64,000 nt of DNA from Vulcanococcus sp. Clear-D1 (GCF_014654725.1 NZ_JACVZV010000012.1:1-64000); one strand, 5' to 3'; shown: positions 25,369-34,819, counted from the stretch's first letter. A program made the numbers and translations. The notes: generated by a model from the sequence alone, not told the origin.

Positions 25369-26108
25369 GCAGCAGCATCCAGCCACCACCCTCGCTCCAA
25401 CCCTTGCTGCAGATTGAGCAGTTGCAGGTGCACTACGGCAGTGTGCAGGCTCTGGCAGGGGTGTCGCTGCAGGTGCAGCGCGGCGAACTGGTGACGCTGC
25501 TCGGCTCGAACGGCGCCGGCAAGAGCACCACCCTGAGGGCCATCTCACGGCTGGAGCCCGCCAGCAGCGGAAGGATTCTCTGGCATGGCGCCGACCTGGC
25601 GACCGTGCCGGCCCATCGCACCCTCAAGCTCGGCATCGGGCACTGCCCGGAGGGTCGGCGGCTGCTCAACCGCCAAAGCGTGGCCTTCAATCTCGAACTC
25701 GGTGCTTACCTGCGCCGCGATCGCAGCGGGATCGCCGCCGATCTGGAGCGTTGTTACGCGCTCTTCCCACGCCTGGCGGAACGGCAGCAGCAGCAGGCGG
25801 GAGCCCTCTCCGGCGGCGAGCAACAGATGCTGGCGATCGCCAGAGCGTTGATGGGCCGGCCGGAGCTGTTGATGCTGGATGAACCCAGCCTGGGGTTGGC
25901 CCCGAAGCTGGTGACGGAGGTGATGGCTGTGCTGGCGGAGCTGCATCGCAACGGCCAGACGATCCTGCTGGTGGAGCAGAACGCCCAAGCAGCTCTGGAG
26001 ATCGCCGATCGCGGCTATGTGCTCGAAGCCGGGCGCATCCAACTGCAGGACAACGCCGCGGATCTGCTCAAGAATCCCGAACTGAAAGCCGCCTATCTGG
26101 GGAGCTGA
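25365..26108 (+). CDS. Liv/Nat-type ABC transporter ATPase (LivF-like)
   Basis: A 247-residue ABC ATPase. It has Walker A GSNGAGKST, signature LSGGEQQMLAIARAL, Walker B LLMLDEPSLGLAP and the LivF-type H-loop region LLVEQNAQAALEIADRGYVLEAG, where Gln replaces the usual His. This completes a full binding-protein, two-permease, two-ATPase importer in a single operon. Next comes a CaCA-type exchanger after nine bases, which may be part of the same transcript. Confidence 0.9.
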   Translation: MSSSIQPPPSLQPLLQIEQLQVHYGSVQALAGVSLQVQRGELVTLLGSNGAGKSTTLRAISRLEPASSGRILWHGADLATVPAHRTLKLGIGHCPEGRRLLNRQSVAFNLELGAYLRRDRSGIAADLERCYALFPRLAERQQQQAGALSGGEQQMLAIARALMGRPELLMLDEPSLGLAPKLVTEVMAVLAELHRNGQTILLVEQNAQAALEIADRGYVLEAGRIQLQDNAADLLKNPELKAAYLGS

Positions 26109-26116
26109 TCACAGCA

Positions 26117-27247
26117 ATGGGGAACGCGTGGATGGGCCTCGGCCGCGAACTGCTGGCCAGCCGCTGGAGCCTGCTGTTGCTCTTCACCACGGCGGCCCTG
26201 ATGGCCAGGCTGGATGCAGCGATGCCGATCAGCCAGTTGATCGGCTGGTTTGTGGTGTGCGGGCTTGGCCTGGTGCCCCTGGCCCGGATGATCGCCGAGA
26301 TGGTGGAAGCCCTGGCCGACCGCCTCGGCGATCGCATCGGCGGCCTTGTGAGTGTGGCCCTGGGCAATCTGGTGGAACTGGTGGTGTCATTCACCGCGTT
26401 GGCCAGCGGCCTGTATGAGCTGGTGGTGATCTCCATCGCCGGCGCCGTGATCACCAATTGCCTGCTGGTCCTCGGCATCAGCACCTGCCTGAGCGCCCGC
26501 AACACAGCCACGATCCGGATCCATCCCCACAGCACCGGATTGCAGAGCCAGCAATTGCTGGTGAGCACCATCTTTCTGGCTGTGCCCTCGATCTTTTTTG
26601 TGCGCCTACGCCATGCGATGAGCGACGGCAGCAACCGATTTGATGGCTTTGCCACCTATTCAACGGTGGTCGCGAGCCTGGTGCTGGTGTTCTATCTGCT
26701 GTCGTTCGTCTATCAACTGGGCACCGGTCGCAATCTCTATGTGCGTCAGCAATCGGAGCAGGTGCTGCCACCCACTGGTGAAGAACGTCCGTTGGTGGTG
26801 CTGATTGGCATGCTGCTGCTGGCGAGCCTGCTGCTGGTGGGTGTGTCCGAGCGCCTGGTGGAATCGCTGCAGCTGCTGGTGGATGGGGCGCACCTCAATC
26901 CACTGTTTGTGGGTCTGTTTCTGCTGCCGCTGTTTGGATCCTTCTCTGAAGGGCTGATTGCTGTGAAAGCCTCTCTGAGCAATCGCATGGATCTGGCGAT
27001 GACGAGCACCGTGGAGTCGAGCGTTCAGCTGCTGCTGTTTGTGCTGCCGCTCCTGGTTCTTTGTGGCATGCCGATGGGGCGCTACCTGCACATGGCGATC
27101 CCGGGCGATGCCCTGTTCTGCCTGGGGTCCACGGTGCTGGCCGTGCACTGGATCACCGAAAACCGCGAGCTGAGTTGGTACGAGGGGTCGTTGTTACTCA
27201 CGCTCTACGCGGTGATGGCCAGCGGCAGCTTGCTGCTGGGAGGCTGA
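26117..27247 (+). CDS. CaCA-superfamily cation/H+ exchanger (CAX-like)
   Basis: A 376-residue membrane protein with about eleven helices in two pseudo-symmetrical halves. The first alpha-repeat reads VALGNLVELVVSFTAL near residues 82-97, the second GSFSEGLIAVKASLSNRMDLA near residue 275. In typical CAX proteins both repeats have GNxxE; here the second has GSFSE, so the key Glu is kept while Asn is replaced. Members export Ca(II) or related ions in exchange for protons. ATG at 26117 is used. The ion specificity cannot be read from the sequence. Confidence 0.75.
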   Translation: MGNAWMGLGRELLASRWSLLLLFTTAALMARLDAAMPISQLIGWFVVCGLGLVPLARMIAEMVEALADRLGDRIGGLVSVALGNLVELVVSFTALASGLYELVVISIAGAVITNCLLVLGISTCLSARNTATIRIHPHSTGLQSQQLLVSTIFLAVPSIFFVRLRHAMSDGSNRFDGFATYSTVVASLVLVFYLLSFVYQLGTGRNLYVRQQSEQVLPPTGEERPLVVLIGMLLLASLLLVGVSERLVESLQLLVDGAHLNPLFVGLFLLPLFGSFSEGLIAVKASLSNRMDLAMTSTVESSVQLLLFVLPLLVLCGMPMGRYLHMAIPGDALFCLGSTVLAVHWITENRELSWYEGSLLLTLYAVMASGSLLLGG

Positions 27248-27270
27248 GGCGCCCTCGATCGCCGTGTCCT

Positions 27271-29115
27271 CTAGGGCCGCTCGGCCACGGCGGCCGCATC
27301 CACGCGGCGTGGATCCGCAGTTCCAAGGCTGCCCACGATGGCGCTGGCCCTGGCGCCAGCTCCGTAACGCACCTCCACGGAATTAGCCGACCCCATGGCC
27401 GCCACCAGCTTCACCACATGCCCTCGCTGCCCTAACAGCGTCTGCGTGTCTGGGCTGAAGCCCTGCTCAATGCTGATCTGATCAGGCCAGAGCTGGCTGT
27501 GCAGCCGGGGCGCGGCGACCGCGGAAGCGAGGTTGAGGCCATGAACCAAGCGATTCAGCAACACCTGCAACACCGTGGTGATGATGCGGCTGCCGCCGGG
27601 GCTCCCGGTGGCCAGGAGGGGTGATCCATCCGGGCGGAAGACCAGCGTGGGTGTCATCGAGCTGAGGGGGCGGCGCCCTGGTGCGATGGCGTTCTGGCTG
27701 CCTTGCCGCAGGCCGTAGGCATTCGGTGCACCGGGCTTGGCCGTGAAGTCATCCATCTCGTTGTTGAGCAGAAAGCCCGCTCCCGGCACCGTGATGCCGT
27801 TGCCATAGGCCGTGTTGAGGGTGGTGGTGGTAGCCACCAGCCCGCCATCGCGATCCACCACCGAGAGATGGGTGGTGTTGGTGCCCTCCCCCAGGGGGCT
27901 GGGTTCTGCCTCCAGCTCGGCCGCCGGCCGATGGCGATCGGCACGGATGCGTAGCCGTTGCTCCACCGCATAACGATCACTGAGGAGACGATCCAGGGGC
28001 ATCACCACCTGATCGGGATCGCCCAGCAGACGATTGCGATCGCGATAGGCCAGGTTCATCGCCTCCACCATCGTGTGAATCGTGGCGGCACTGTTGAGAC
28101 CGCTCTGGGCCAGCTTGAGCGGCTCGAGCACGTTGAGCAGCTGCAGCAGCGTGGCGCCGCCACCGCTGGGGGGCGGCATGGTGAGCACCCGATGCCCCTG
28201 AAATGTGGCCTGCAGCGGCGTGGCCCAGGGGGCTTGATAGGCCGCCAGATCAGTCGCGGTGATCAGGCCAGCCTCGGCCCGCATCAGAGCCGTGAGCTGC
28301 GCAGCCAAGCGACCGCGGTAGAAGCAGCTGGAGCCTTGCTCGGCAATGCAGCGCAAGCTGGCGGCCAGCTCTGGCTGCCTGAGCCGATCACCGGGCCGAT
28401 AAGGCTTGCCACCGGCCTTGAAAAACTGCCGGGCGCTGGCGGGATGGGCCTTGAGCAGTGGCGCCGCAGCCTCCAGGGAAGCGCTGAGTTCAGCCCCCAC
28501 GGGAAAACCCCGCTCGGCCAACTGGATCGCGGGCTGCATCACTGCTGCCAGGGGCAAACAGCCATAGCGCGCCTGCACCCGGGTGAGCCCCGCCACCGTG
28601 CCAGGCACAGCGGTGCTGAGCAGGCTGCGCAGGGCCCGCTCACGGTTCACGCTCCCGTCGGGATTGAGAAAGAGATCAGGGCCAGCGGCCTGGGGCGCCG
28701 TTTCACGGAAGTTGAGGGCAACCGCCTCGCCGCGGCCAACGGCCAGCGCCTGGGGAGGAGAAGCCTCGCGAGCCACGGCTCTGCAGGTGCTGATCGGCCC
28801 GCTGCGCGGAAGCCACAGCACCAGAAATCCACCACCACCCAGGTTGCCGGCCTGCGGCAGCGTGACCGCCAACGCAAACGATGTAGCCACCGCCGCATCC
28901 ACCGCATTGCCACCCTGGCGCAGGATCTGAGCTCCCACCGCCGCGGCCTGCGCCTCCTGAGCCGCCACCATGCCGCCGCTGGATTCCACCGGATGGAAAC
29001 GCTGGGCCTGCTCCTGCAACAGGTTGGCGCGGGCAGGAGCAAGGGCCAGGGCTGCAGCGATGCCCACCAACAGGCGACAGAGCAGCACGGCAGAGATGGC
29101 AATCGGACTGGTCAA
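27271..29115 (-). CDS. ggt: Gamma-glutamyltransferase
   Basis: A 614-residue N-terminal nucleophile hydrolase precursor with a signal sequence (LLCRLLVGIAAALALAPARA), so it is exported. The autoprocessing site and nucleophile Thr lie in GTNTTHLSVVD. Further motifs are LGGGGFLVLW, STAVPGTVAGL, PPPSGGGATLLQLLN, MDDF and SSMTPTLVF followed by GSPGGSRIITTV. It removes gamma-glutamyl groups from glutathione and its conjugates. Its TTG start overlaps the stop of the 5-oxoprolinase gene (TTGA), so the two are translationally coupled, linking gamma-glutamyl release with 5-oxoproline recycling. Confidence 0.92.
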   Translation of the reverse strand: MTSPIAISAVLLCRLLVGIAAALALAPARANLLQEQAQRFHPVESSGGMVAAQEAQAAAVGAQILRQGGNAVDAAVATSFALAVTLPQAGNLGGGGFLVLWLPRSGPISTCRAVAREASPPQALAVGRGEAVALNFRETAPQAAGPDLFLNPDGSVNRERALRSLLSTAVPGTVAGLTRVQARYGCLPLAAVMQPAIQLAERGFPVGAELSASLEAAAPLLKAHPASARQFFKAGGKPYRPGDRLRQPELAASLRCIAEQGSSCFYRGRLAAQLTALMRAEAGLITATDLAAYQAPWATPLQATFQGHRVLTMPPPSGGGATLLQLLNVLEPLKLAQSGLNSAATIHTMVEAMNLAYRDRNRLLGDPDQVVMPLDRLLSDRYAVEQRLRIRADRHRPAAELEAEPSPLGEGTNTTHLSVVDRDGGLVATTTTLNTAYGNGITVPGAGFLLNNEMDDFTAKPGAPNAYGLRQGSQNAIAPGRRPLSSMTPTLVFRPDGSPLLATGSPGGSRIITTVLQVLLNRLVHGLNLASAVAAPRLHSQLWPDQISIEQGFSPDTQTLLGQRGHVVKLVAAMGSANSVEVRYGAGARASAIVGSLGTADPRRVDAAAVAERP

Positions 29116-32100
29116 AGTCTGGAGTTCCGCTCGGCCGGTCCATACCCCCCACCCCCCGGCGTTTCCACGATCACCCGATCCCCCACCGCCAGCTCCACAG
29201 CGGCACGGCCCGGCAAGCGCACCAGCTCCCCATCGGCCCGCAGCAAAACGTTGGCGCCGCAGGCGCCGGGCTCTCCACCGGCCAGGCCAAAGGGCTCTAC
29301 CTCTCGGCTACCGGTGAGCAACGACACGGTGATCGGCTCCAATGCCCGCAGCTCCCGCACCACCCCATCGCCACCGCGCCAACGGCCGGCACCACCACTA
29401 CCGCGGCGGATCTTGAATCGCTCCAGCCGCACGGGCAGCCGCTGCTCCAGGATCTCCGGATCGGTGAGGCGGGAGTTGGTCATGTGCGACTGCACCGCTG
29501 AAGCGCCCGCATAGCCCTCACCAGCGCCGGTGCCGCCGCAGATCGTTTCGTAGTACTGGCAGCGCGCGTTGCCGAAGCTGAGGTTGTTCATGGTGCCCTG
29601 GGCAGCCGCCATCACGCCAAGCGCCGCAAACAAGGCATTGGCAACCGCCTGGGAGGTTTCCACGTTGCCCGCCACCACCGCCGCCGGGGGCAGAGGGTTA
29701 AGCAGCGATCCCTCAGGCACCACCAGCTGAAGCGGCTCGAAGCATCCTGCGTTCAGCGGAATCGGCTCCTGCACCAGGCAGCGGAACACGTAGAGCACCA
29801 CCGCCTTGGTGATCGCCAGGGGAGCGTTGAGGTTGCTGGGCTGTTGTGGCGAGGAGCCGCTGAAGTCGATCCGAGCACGGCGGAGGGCGTGATCCACCTG
29901 CACGGCCACCACGATCTTGGCGCCGCAGTCCATCCGCACTCGCGCGGCGCCATCGGCGAGCTGATCAATCACCCGGCGCACGGCTTCGGCGGCATGGTCT
30001 TGCACCTGGCGCATGGCGCTGCTCACCGAATCGAGGCCCTGGCGCTCCATCAGCGCCTGAAGCCGCTCCACCCCCAGGTGATTGGCCGCCAGCTGAGCCT
30101 GCAGATCAGCCATGAGTTGATCTGGATTGCGCACCGGAAAGGTTCCTGCACTGAGCCGTTCTCGCCAGTTCGCCTCCAGCAAGCGGCCATCACGCACCAA
30201 AGGAACGTTGTCGAGCAGCAGGCCTTCCTCTTCGATCGTGGTGCTGTGGGGCGGCATCGAGCCCGGCGTGATGCCGCCCACATCGGCGTGATGCCCCCGG
30301 CTGGCAACGAAGGCCACCAGTTGATCGCCGGCAAACACTGGACTGATCACCGTGAGATCCGGCAGGTGGGTGCCGCCGTTGAAGGGGTTGTTGGAGACGA
30401 CCGCATCCCCCGGGGCGAGCGGCTCCATGGCGCCGCACTGCACATCCCTCAGCAGCGCCAGAACGCTCTCCCCCATCGAGCCCAGGTGAACAGGAATATG
30501 CGGAGCGTTAGCCACCAAACGACCTTCGGCATCAAAGAGCGCACAGGAAAAGTCGAGTCGCTCGCGGATGTTCACCGAAGCGCTGGTCTGCTGCAAACGC
30601 GTGCCCATCTGCTCAGCGATCGCCATGAAGCGATGGCTGAACAACTCCAGCTGGATCGGATCCAACGGGGTCGTGCTGGCCGCCAGCGGACGCCGAGACG
30701 CCACGGCCTGCTGCTCCAGCAGCAGCTCGCCCGCCGGCAGCACACGTGCACGCCAGCCAGGCAACAGCAGGATGGTGCCCGTGGCCTCGGCAATCAACGC
30801 CGGACCAGTGACCTGCTGATCCGCAGCCAGGTGCTCACGCTGCCATAACGGCGCGCGCTGCCAGGCGCCATGGATGTGGAGCTGCACGGAGCAGCTCGGG
30901 GCTTCGTTTCCCGATGCATCGGCAGGGGGCGCCACGTGCAACGGCGCGCCAGGCCAGGTGAGCTCCAGTGAGAAACGCCCCACCTCCGGCCAGCCGGCAG
31001 CTCCTGCAGGCCTCGAGGGGAGATAGCCGTAACGGGCGCGATAAGCCTGCTGAAACGCTTCGGCCAGCTCCGCCGCGCTGGCCTCCTGGGGCCAGCGCAC
31101 CGGCAAGGCTTGATCGGAGCCCGGCCAGCGCAGATGCAACAGGCGCTCCAGCCGAACGCCACCATCAACACCCAAACCCTCCGGCAGATGGGACTGGAGG
31201 ATCCGGTGAGCACGCTGATCCAGCTGCGGCAGGAGGGCATCACTGAGCGGCTCATCCACGCTCTGCTCCAGCAGCTGGCCCTGATCAGCCAAGCCGATGC
31301 CATAGGCCGACAACACACCCGCCAGTGGATGCAGCAGCACCTGGCGCATGCCGAGCAGCTCCGCCAAGGCGCAGGCGTGCTGGCCGCCCGCGCCGCCAAA
31401 GCTGCAGAGCACCGCTTCCCTGAGATCGTGGCCCTGCTGAATCGAAATGCGGCGGATCGCTTCCGCCATGCGCTCTAGGGCCACAGCCAAAGCGCCTTCC
31501 GCCGCCTGCTCAGGGCTGCAGCCCATCGCGGCGGCCAAAGCCTTGAACTGCTGCTGCACCACCCCGAGATCCAGGGGCTGATCACCTTCCGGCCCAAACA
31601 ACGTCGGGAAGTGCTGCGGCTGCAGCCGGCCCAGCATCACATTGGCATCGGTGATTGTGAGCGGGCCACCACGCCGGTAGCAAGCCGGCCCTGGATTTGC
31701 GCCAGCTGAATCCGGACCGACGGCCAACCGAAGACCGTCGAAACTCAAACAGGAGCCACCACCGGCAGCCACGGTGTGGATTGCCAACATCGGCGCCTGG
31801 ATCGGAACGCCGCCCAACTCCACCTGCTGATGGCGGGGCCAGGCGCCCTCCACGTAGCAAACATCGGTGGATGTGCCCCCCATATCGAAGCCAACGATCC
31901 GTTGGAAGCCGGCAGCGGCAGCGGTGCGAGCAGCACCCACCAGCCCGCCGGCCGGGCCGGAAAGGATCGTGTCTTTGGCGTGGAGCGCCTCGGGGGCGGT
32001 GAGCATCCCGCTGGATTGCATTACCTGAAGCGGCACATGACTGCCCAGATCCGCCCGCAGCTGCTGGAGATAGGCGCTGAGCACCGGCGCAACCGCCGCC

Positions 32101-32744
32101 TCGAGCACGGTGGTATGCCCCCGGGGCACCAGGCGAGGCAACGGGCTCACCTGATGCGACAAGGCGATCTGATCAAACCCCAACGACGCCAACCAGGAGC
32201 TAACAGCCTGCTCATGGCTCGGATTGATCACGCTGTGCAGCAGGGCCACAGCAACGCTGCGGACGCCATCGGCCCAAGCCTGCTGCACTTGCCGTTGCAG
32301 CTCCTCTGAGAGCTGCAACGGCTCCAACTCCTCGCCGTGAGCTCCGATGCGACCCTCAATCTCGATCACACGCTGGTAGAGCGGATCAGGGCGCTCAATC
32401 GCCAACGCAAACAGATCGGGGCGGTGCTGGTCGCCGATGTCCAACAGATCGGCGAAGCCTTGATTCACCAGCAGCAGCGTGGGCGCACCGTTCTGCTCGA
32501 GGAAGGCATTGGTTGCCACCGTGGTGCCGAGCCGTATCTCCTCAATCCAGCCCTCGGGTATGCGGGCATCGGAAGCATCCAGCCCCAGCAAACGGCGGAT
32601 GGCTCGCACCGCCGGATCACCCGGCTGATCGGGCTGCACCGACAACACCTTCTCCACCAGCAGCGCACCCTCCGGGGAGCGCGCCACCACGTCGGTGAAG
32701 GTGCCACCGCGATCAATCCAGAAGCGCCAGCTGCCCTTGGCCAT
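29112..32744 (-). CDS. ATP-dependent 5-oxoprolinase (fused HyuA-HyuB type)
   Basis: A 1210-residue protein matching full-length 5-oxoprolinase. The N-terminal hydantoinase/oxoprolinase A domains begin WRFWIDRGGTFTDVVA (actin-like ATP-binding fold), continue with GFDMGGTSTDVCYV near residue 290, and FGGAGGQHACALAELLG. The C-terminal HyuB domain starts near residue 695 (LDPIQLELFSHRFMAIAEQMG) and has PFNGGTHLPDLTVISPVF and SRGHHADVGG. It converts 5-oxoproline to glutamate with ATP. ATG at 32742-32744 is chosen. A LysR-like gene is divergent and may regulate the pair. Confidence 0.92.
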   Translation of the reverse strand: MAKGSWRFWIDRGGTFTDVVARSPEGALLVEKVLSVQPDQPGDPAVRAIRRLLGLDASDARIPEGWIEEIRLGTTVATNAFLEQNGAPTLLLVNQGFADLLDIGDQHRPDLFALAIERPDPLYQRVIEIEGRIGAHGEELEPLQLSEELQRQVQQAWADGVRSVAVALLHSVINPSHEQAVSSWLASLGFDQIALSHQVSPLPRLVPRGHTTVLEAAVAPVLSAYLQQLRADLGSHVPLQVMQSSGMLTAPEALHAKDTILSGPAGGLVGAARTAAAAGFQRIVGFDMGGTSTDVCYVEGAWPRHQQVELGGVPIQAPMLAIHTVAAGGGSCLSFDGLRLAVGPDSAGANPGPACYRRGGPLTITDANVMLGRLQPQHFPTLFGPEGDQPLDLGVVQQQFKALAAAMGCSPEQAAEGALAVALERMAEAIRRISIQQGHDLREAVLCSFGGAGGQHACALAELLGMRQVLLHPLAGVLSAYGIGLADQGQLLEQSVDEPLSDALLPQLDQRAHRILQSHLPEGLGVDGGVRLERLLHLRWPGSDQALPVRWPQEASAAELAEAFQQAYRARYGYLPSRPAGAAGWPEVGRFSLELTWPGAPLHVAPPADASGNEAPSCSVQLHIHGAWQRAPLWQREHLAADQQVTGPALIAEATGTILLLPGWRARVLPAGELLLEQQAVASRRPLAASTTPLDPIQLELFSHRFMAIAEQMGTRLQQTSASVNIRERLDFSCALFDAEGRLVANAPHIPVHLGSMGESVLALLRDVQCGAMEPLAPGDAVVSNNPFNGGTHLPDLTVISPVFAGDQLVAFVASRGHHADVGGITPGSMPPHSTTIEEEGLLLDNVPLVRDGRLLEANWRERLSAGTFPVRNPDQLMADLQAQLAANHLGVERLQALMERQGLDSVSSAMRQVQDHAAEAVRRVIDQLADGAARVRMDCGAKIVVAVQVDHALRRARIDFSGSSPQQPSNLNAPLAITKAVVLYVFRCLVQEPIPLNAGCFEPLQLVVPEGSLLNPLPPAAVVAGNVETSQAVANALFAALGVMAAAQGTMNNLSFGNARCQYYETICGGTGAGEGYAGASAVQSHMTNSRLTDPEILEQRLPVRLERFKIRRGSGGAGRWRGGDGVVRELRALEPITVSLLTGSREVEPFGLAGGEPGACGANVLLRADGELVRLPGRAAVELAVGDRVIVETPGGGGYGPAERNSRL

Positions 32745-32811
32745 GTGCAGCTGCAAGGCACTAGTTCAACTCTACGAAGGCTGCATCACCCCATCGTTGG
32801 CCGATGCTGGG

Positions 32812-33759
32812 GTGTTGCGATCCAGATCCGACTTGGTCGAGCAGGACGTGCTGGCCGCTCTCGATGGGCTTCTCTGGCTGCGGACGGGGGACGCCGTGGC
32901 GGAGCGTCTGGGGATCAGCCAATCGAGCGTGTCACGTGTGGCGAGCCGCTGCCTGCGCCTGTTTGGGAACAAGGGCCACAAGCTTGATGGGGAATGGGAT
33001 CTGATCGGGGATGAGCCCCTGCTGGCGGCGGAGCGGAGGGTGCATCAGATCGCCCGCTGGATGGGGCACCGGCCGCTGCGCCTGGAAGCCACCTACTGGT
33101 CAGGGCCATTGCTGTGCACGCCTGTGCCGCAGGGTTGGACCTTGGGGCAATGCAACATCGTGGGCGTGCAGCGCAACTGGGAGCTGCTGCGCGAGCGGAT
33201 CGTGGATGTGTGGCTGTCTGGCCTGCCCGACCTGCCCGAAGCCGAGGATCCCGATCTCACCAGCCTCACCCTCTCGCAGATGCCGGTGCACTGCCTGGTG
33301 GGGGAGGGCCACCCGCTCCTGGATCGGCCCTCACTGTGCTTTGCCGATCTGGCCGCTTTCCCAAGTCTGGCTCTGCCGGCGGATGCCTACCCCCAGGTTG
33401 AGAGGGCGCTGCGCCAGCTCGGGCTCTGGAGCTCACCGGTGCGCATGAAGCGCTACCAGCGGCAGCTGTGGGAAGGCAAAACCGAGCAGGAACTGACCAT
33501 TGGCTACGGCACGGCGCTGAGCCTGCAGCTACCAGGACCGGCCATGCATCGCCTGCCGCTGCAACTGCCGATCCAATCCGGCGAAGCGCTGGTAGTCCGG
33601 CGGGAGTTTGTCCACACCCCCGCGTTCCAACAGCTGGCCCGCACCCTGCACGCTCGCCTCAGCCAGCTGGCCGTGGGTCTGCCAGAGGTTGAGATGCTGC
33701 CGCTGCCGTTCAGCGGTAGTTCTGAAACTGGAGAGGCACCTCCACGTCCTGAGCCTTGA
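32812..33759 (+). CDS. LysR-like transcriptional regulator, divergent from oxoprolinase
   Basis: About 315 residues. The N-terminal helix-turn-helix is RTGDAVAERLGISQSSVSRVASRCLRLFG, LysR-like but with an unusual lead. The remainder looks like a substrate-binding-protein-fold effector domain (VHCLVGEGHPLLDRPSL, LPADAYPQVERALRQLG). The start is uncertain: GTG at 32812 or TTG at 32815 leaves a 67-base divergent promoter region, while ATG at 32743 would make the two genes start on the same CATG. Position suggests control of the ggt/oxoprolinase operon. The 3' end overlaps the convergent yajQ gene by 50 bases. Confidence 0.68.
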   Translation: MLRSRSDLVEQDVLAALDGLLWLRTGDAVAERLGISQSSVSRVASRCLRLFGNKGHKLDGEWDLIGDEPLLAAERRVHQIARWMGHRPLRLEATYWSGPLLCTPVPQGWTLGQCNIVGVQRNWELLRERIVDVWLSGLPDLPEAEDPDLTSLTLSQMPVHCLVGEGHPLLDRPSLCFADLAAFPSLALPADAYPQVERALRQLGLWSSPVRMKRYQRQLWEGKTEQELTIGYGTALSLQLPGPAMHRLPLQLPIQSGEALVVRREFVHTPAFQQLARTLHARLSQLAVGLPEVEMLPLPFSGSSETGEAPPRPEP

Positions 33760-34201
33760 GGAGATTGATGGCGGCCTGGAGGTCGTCCTTGCTCTTGCCG
33801 GTCACCCGCAGCGCGTCGCCCTGAATCGCCACAGTCACCTTCTTGAGCTCATCACGCACGGTTTTGCTGAGCTTCTTGGCCAGGTCTTGGCTGAGGCCCT
33901 TGCGCAGCTTCACCAGCTGCTTCACCCGATTGCCGCCCACGGGTTCGGGGGTCTGGAAGTCGAAGATCTTGAGGGAGAGATCGCGCTTGGTGGCCTTCTG
34001 GCGCAACACATCTTCCACCGCCTGGAGGGTCATGTCGCTGGCGGTGGTGATCGTGAAGCTGGTTTCCTCCAGGTCGATCTCGGTGTTCGAATCCTTGAGG
34101 TCGTAGCGGGTCGACACATCGCGGCGCACCTGATCAAGGGTGTTCACCAACTCCTGACGGTCGAAGTCAGAAACCACGTCAAAGGAATAGGTGTCGGCCA
34201 T
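33710..34201 (-). CDS. yajQ: YajQ family cyclic-di-GMP-binding protein
   Basis: A 163-residue YajQ (UPF0234) protein with two ferredoxin-like half domains. It begins ADTYSFDVVSDFDRQELVNTLDQ and has the family segments RYDLKDSNTEI and RVTGKSKDDLQAAI near the end. Homologues bind cyclic-di-GMP or nucleotides/RNA and affect gene expression and phage transcription. Its role here is unknown. ATG at 34199-34201. The last 50 bases are shared antisense with the LysR-like gene. Confidence 0.9.
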   Translation of the reverse strand: MADTYSFDVVSDFDRQELVNTLDQVRRDVSTRYDLKDSNTEIDLEETSFTITTASDMTLQAVEDVLRQKATKRDLSLKIFDFQTPEPVGGNRVKQLVKLRKGLSQDLAKKLSKTVRDELKKVTVAIQGDALRVTGKSKDDLQAAINLLKAQDVEVPLQFQNYR

Positions 34202-34288
34202 GGGCAGAGCAGCGGCAACGGCTGGAACTGAGCCCAGCCTAGAAAAGGAGGCTGATTCCAACCGCCGGCCCCGCGGCGTGCAGCCTCG

Positions 34289-34690
34289 ATGCAATCTGCG
34301 TTTGCCTGGTCGCTCTGCCTTGCCGCCGGCGTGGTCGTGGCCAGCCTGATTCCCCTAGGCGCCGCCAGATCCCAAGCCGATTTCCAAATCAGCGACCTGG
34401 CCGCGCCAAGGGCGATGTTTGATCGCTTGCCGGAATGGGGCAAACGCGCCAACTGGGCTCACCTCAACAGCTTCGAAGCGTTTGTGCTGTTTGCACCGGC
34501 TGCCTTGCTGTGCCTGATCAGACAGGTGGACAGCACCACGGCCATCGCGGCTGCGTGGATCTACCCCGGCCTGCGCCTGGCTTACATCGCCGCCTATGTG
34601 GCCAACCTGCCACCACTGCGCTCGCTGTGCTGGGCGGGGGCGATGACGTGCACGGGGATTCTTTATCTGAGCGGGCTCCTGGCGCCATAA
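34289..34690 (+). CDS. MAPEG-family membrane protein
   Basis: A 133-residue protein with four helices, of the MAPEG family (membrane-associated proteins in eicosanoid and glutathione metabolism). The MAPEG pattern RANWAHLNSFEAFVLFAPAALL is near residues 53-74, and YPGLRLAYIAAYVANLPPLRSL matches the third-helix region (usually R-x-x-Y). Bacterial members often have glutathione transferase activity, which would fit the gamma-glutamyl enzymes 2 kb away, but this link is speculative. Downstream the sequence becomes clearly AT-richer. Confidence 0.82.
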   Translation: MQSAFAWSLCLAAGVVVASLIPLGAARSQADFQISDLAAPRAMFDRLPEWGKRANWAHLNSFEAFVLFAPAALLCLIRQVDSTTAIAAAWIYPGLRLAYIAAYVANLPPLRSLCWAGAMTCTGILYLSGLLAP

Positions 34691-34708
34691 GCAACAAACA
34701 GAGCAAAC

Positions 34709-34722
34709 GTAAACAAGCTTAC
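34709..34722 (+). promoter_or_regulatory. NtcA-like box ahead of the first RTX-like gene
   Basis: GTAAACAAGCTTAC matches the cyanobacterial NtcA consensus GTA-N8-TAC and sits within the longer palindrome ACGTAA-N6-TTACGT (34707-34724). AT-rich sequence that could hold a -10 element (around 34745-34753) follows at roughly the right distance. A single match by eye may be chance. If real, it would tie the gene to nitrogen status. Confidence 0.4.
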
Positions 34723-34819
34723 GTGTGACTAATCATGACGAGAACATTAAAGAATCACGAGTCGACCAGGAAAACGGCGCCCTCTTCACTACTAAGAATG
34801 AGGATCGGATCCACTCAAC

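Noticed and set aside
27958-29514. 518-codon plus-strand frame over ggt and oxoprolinase
   Set aside because: Gln/His/Arg-rich shadow of the two minus-strand enzymes, which carry all family motifs.
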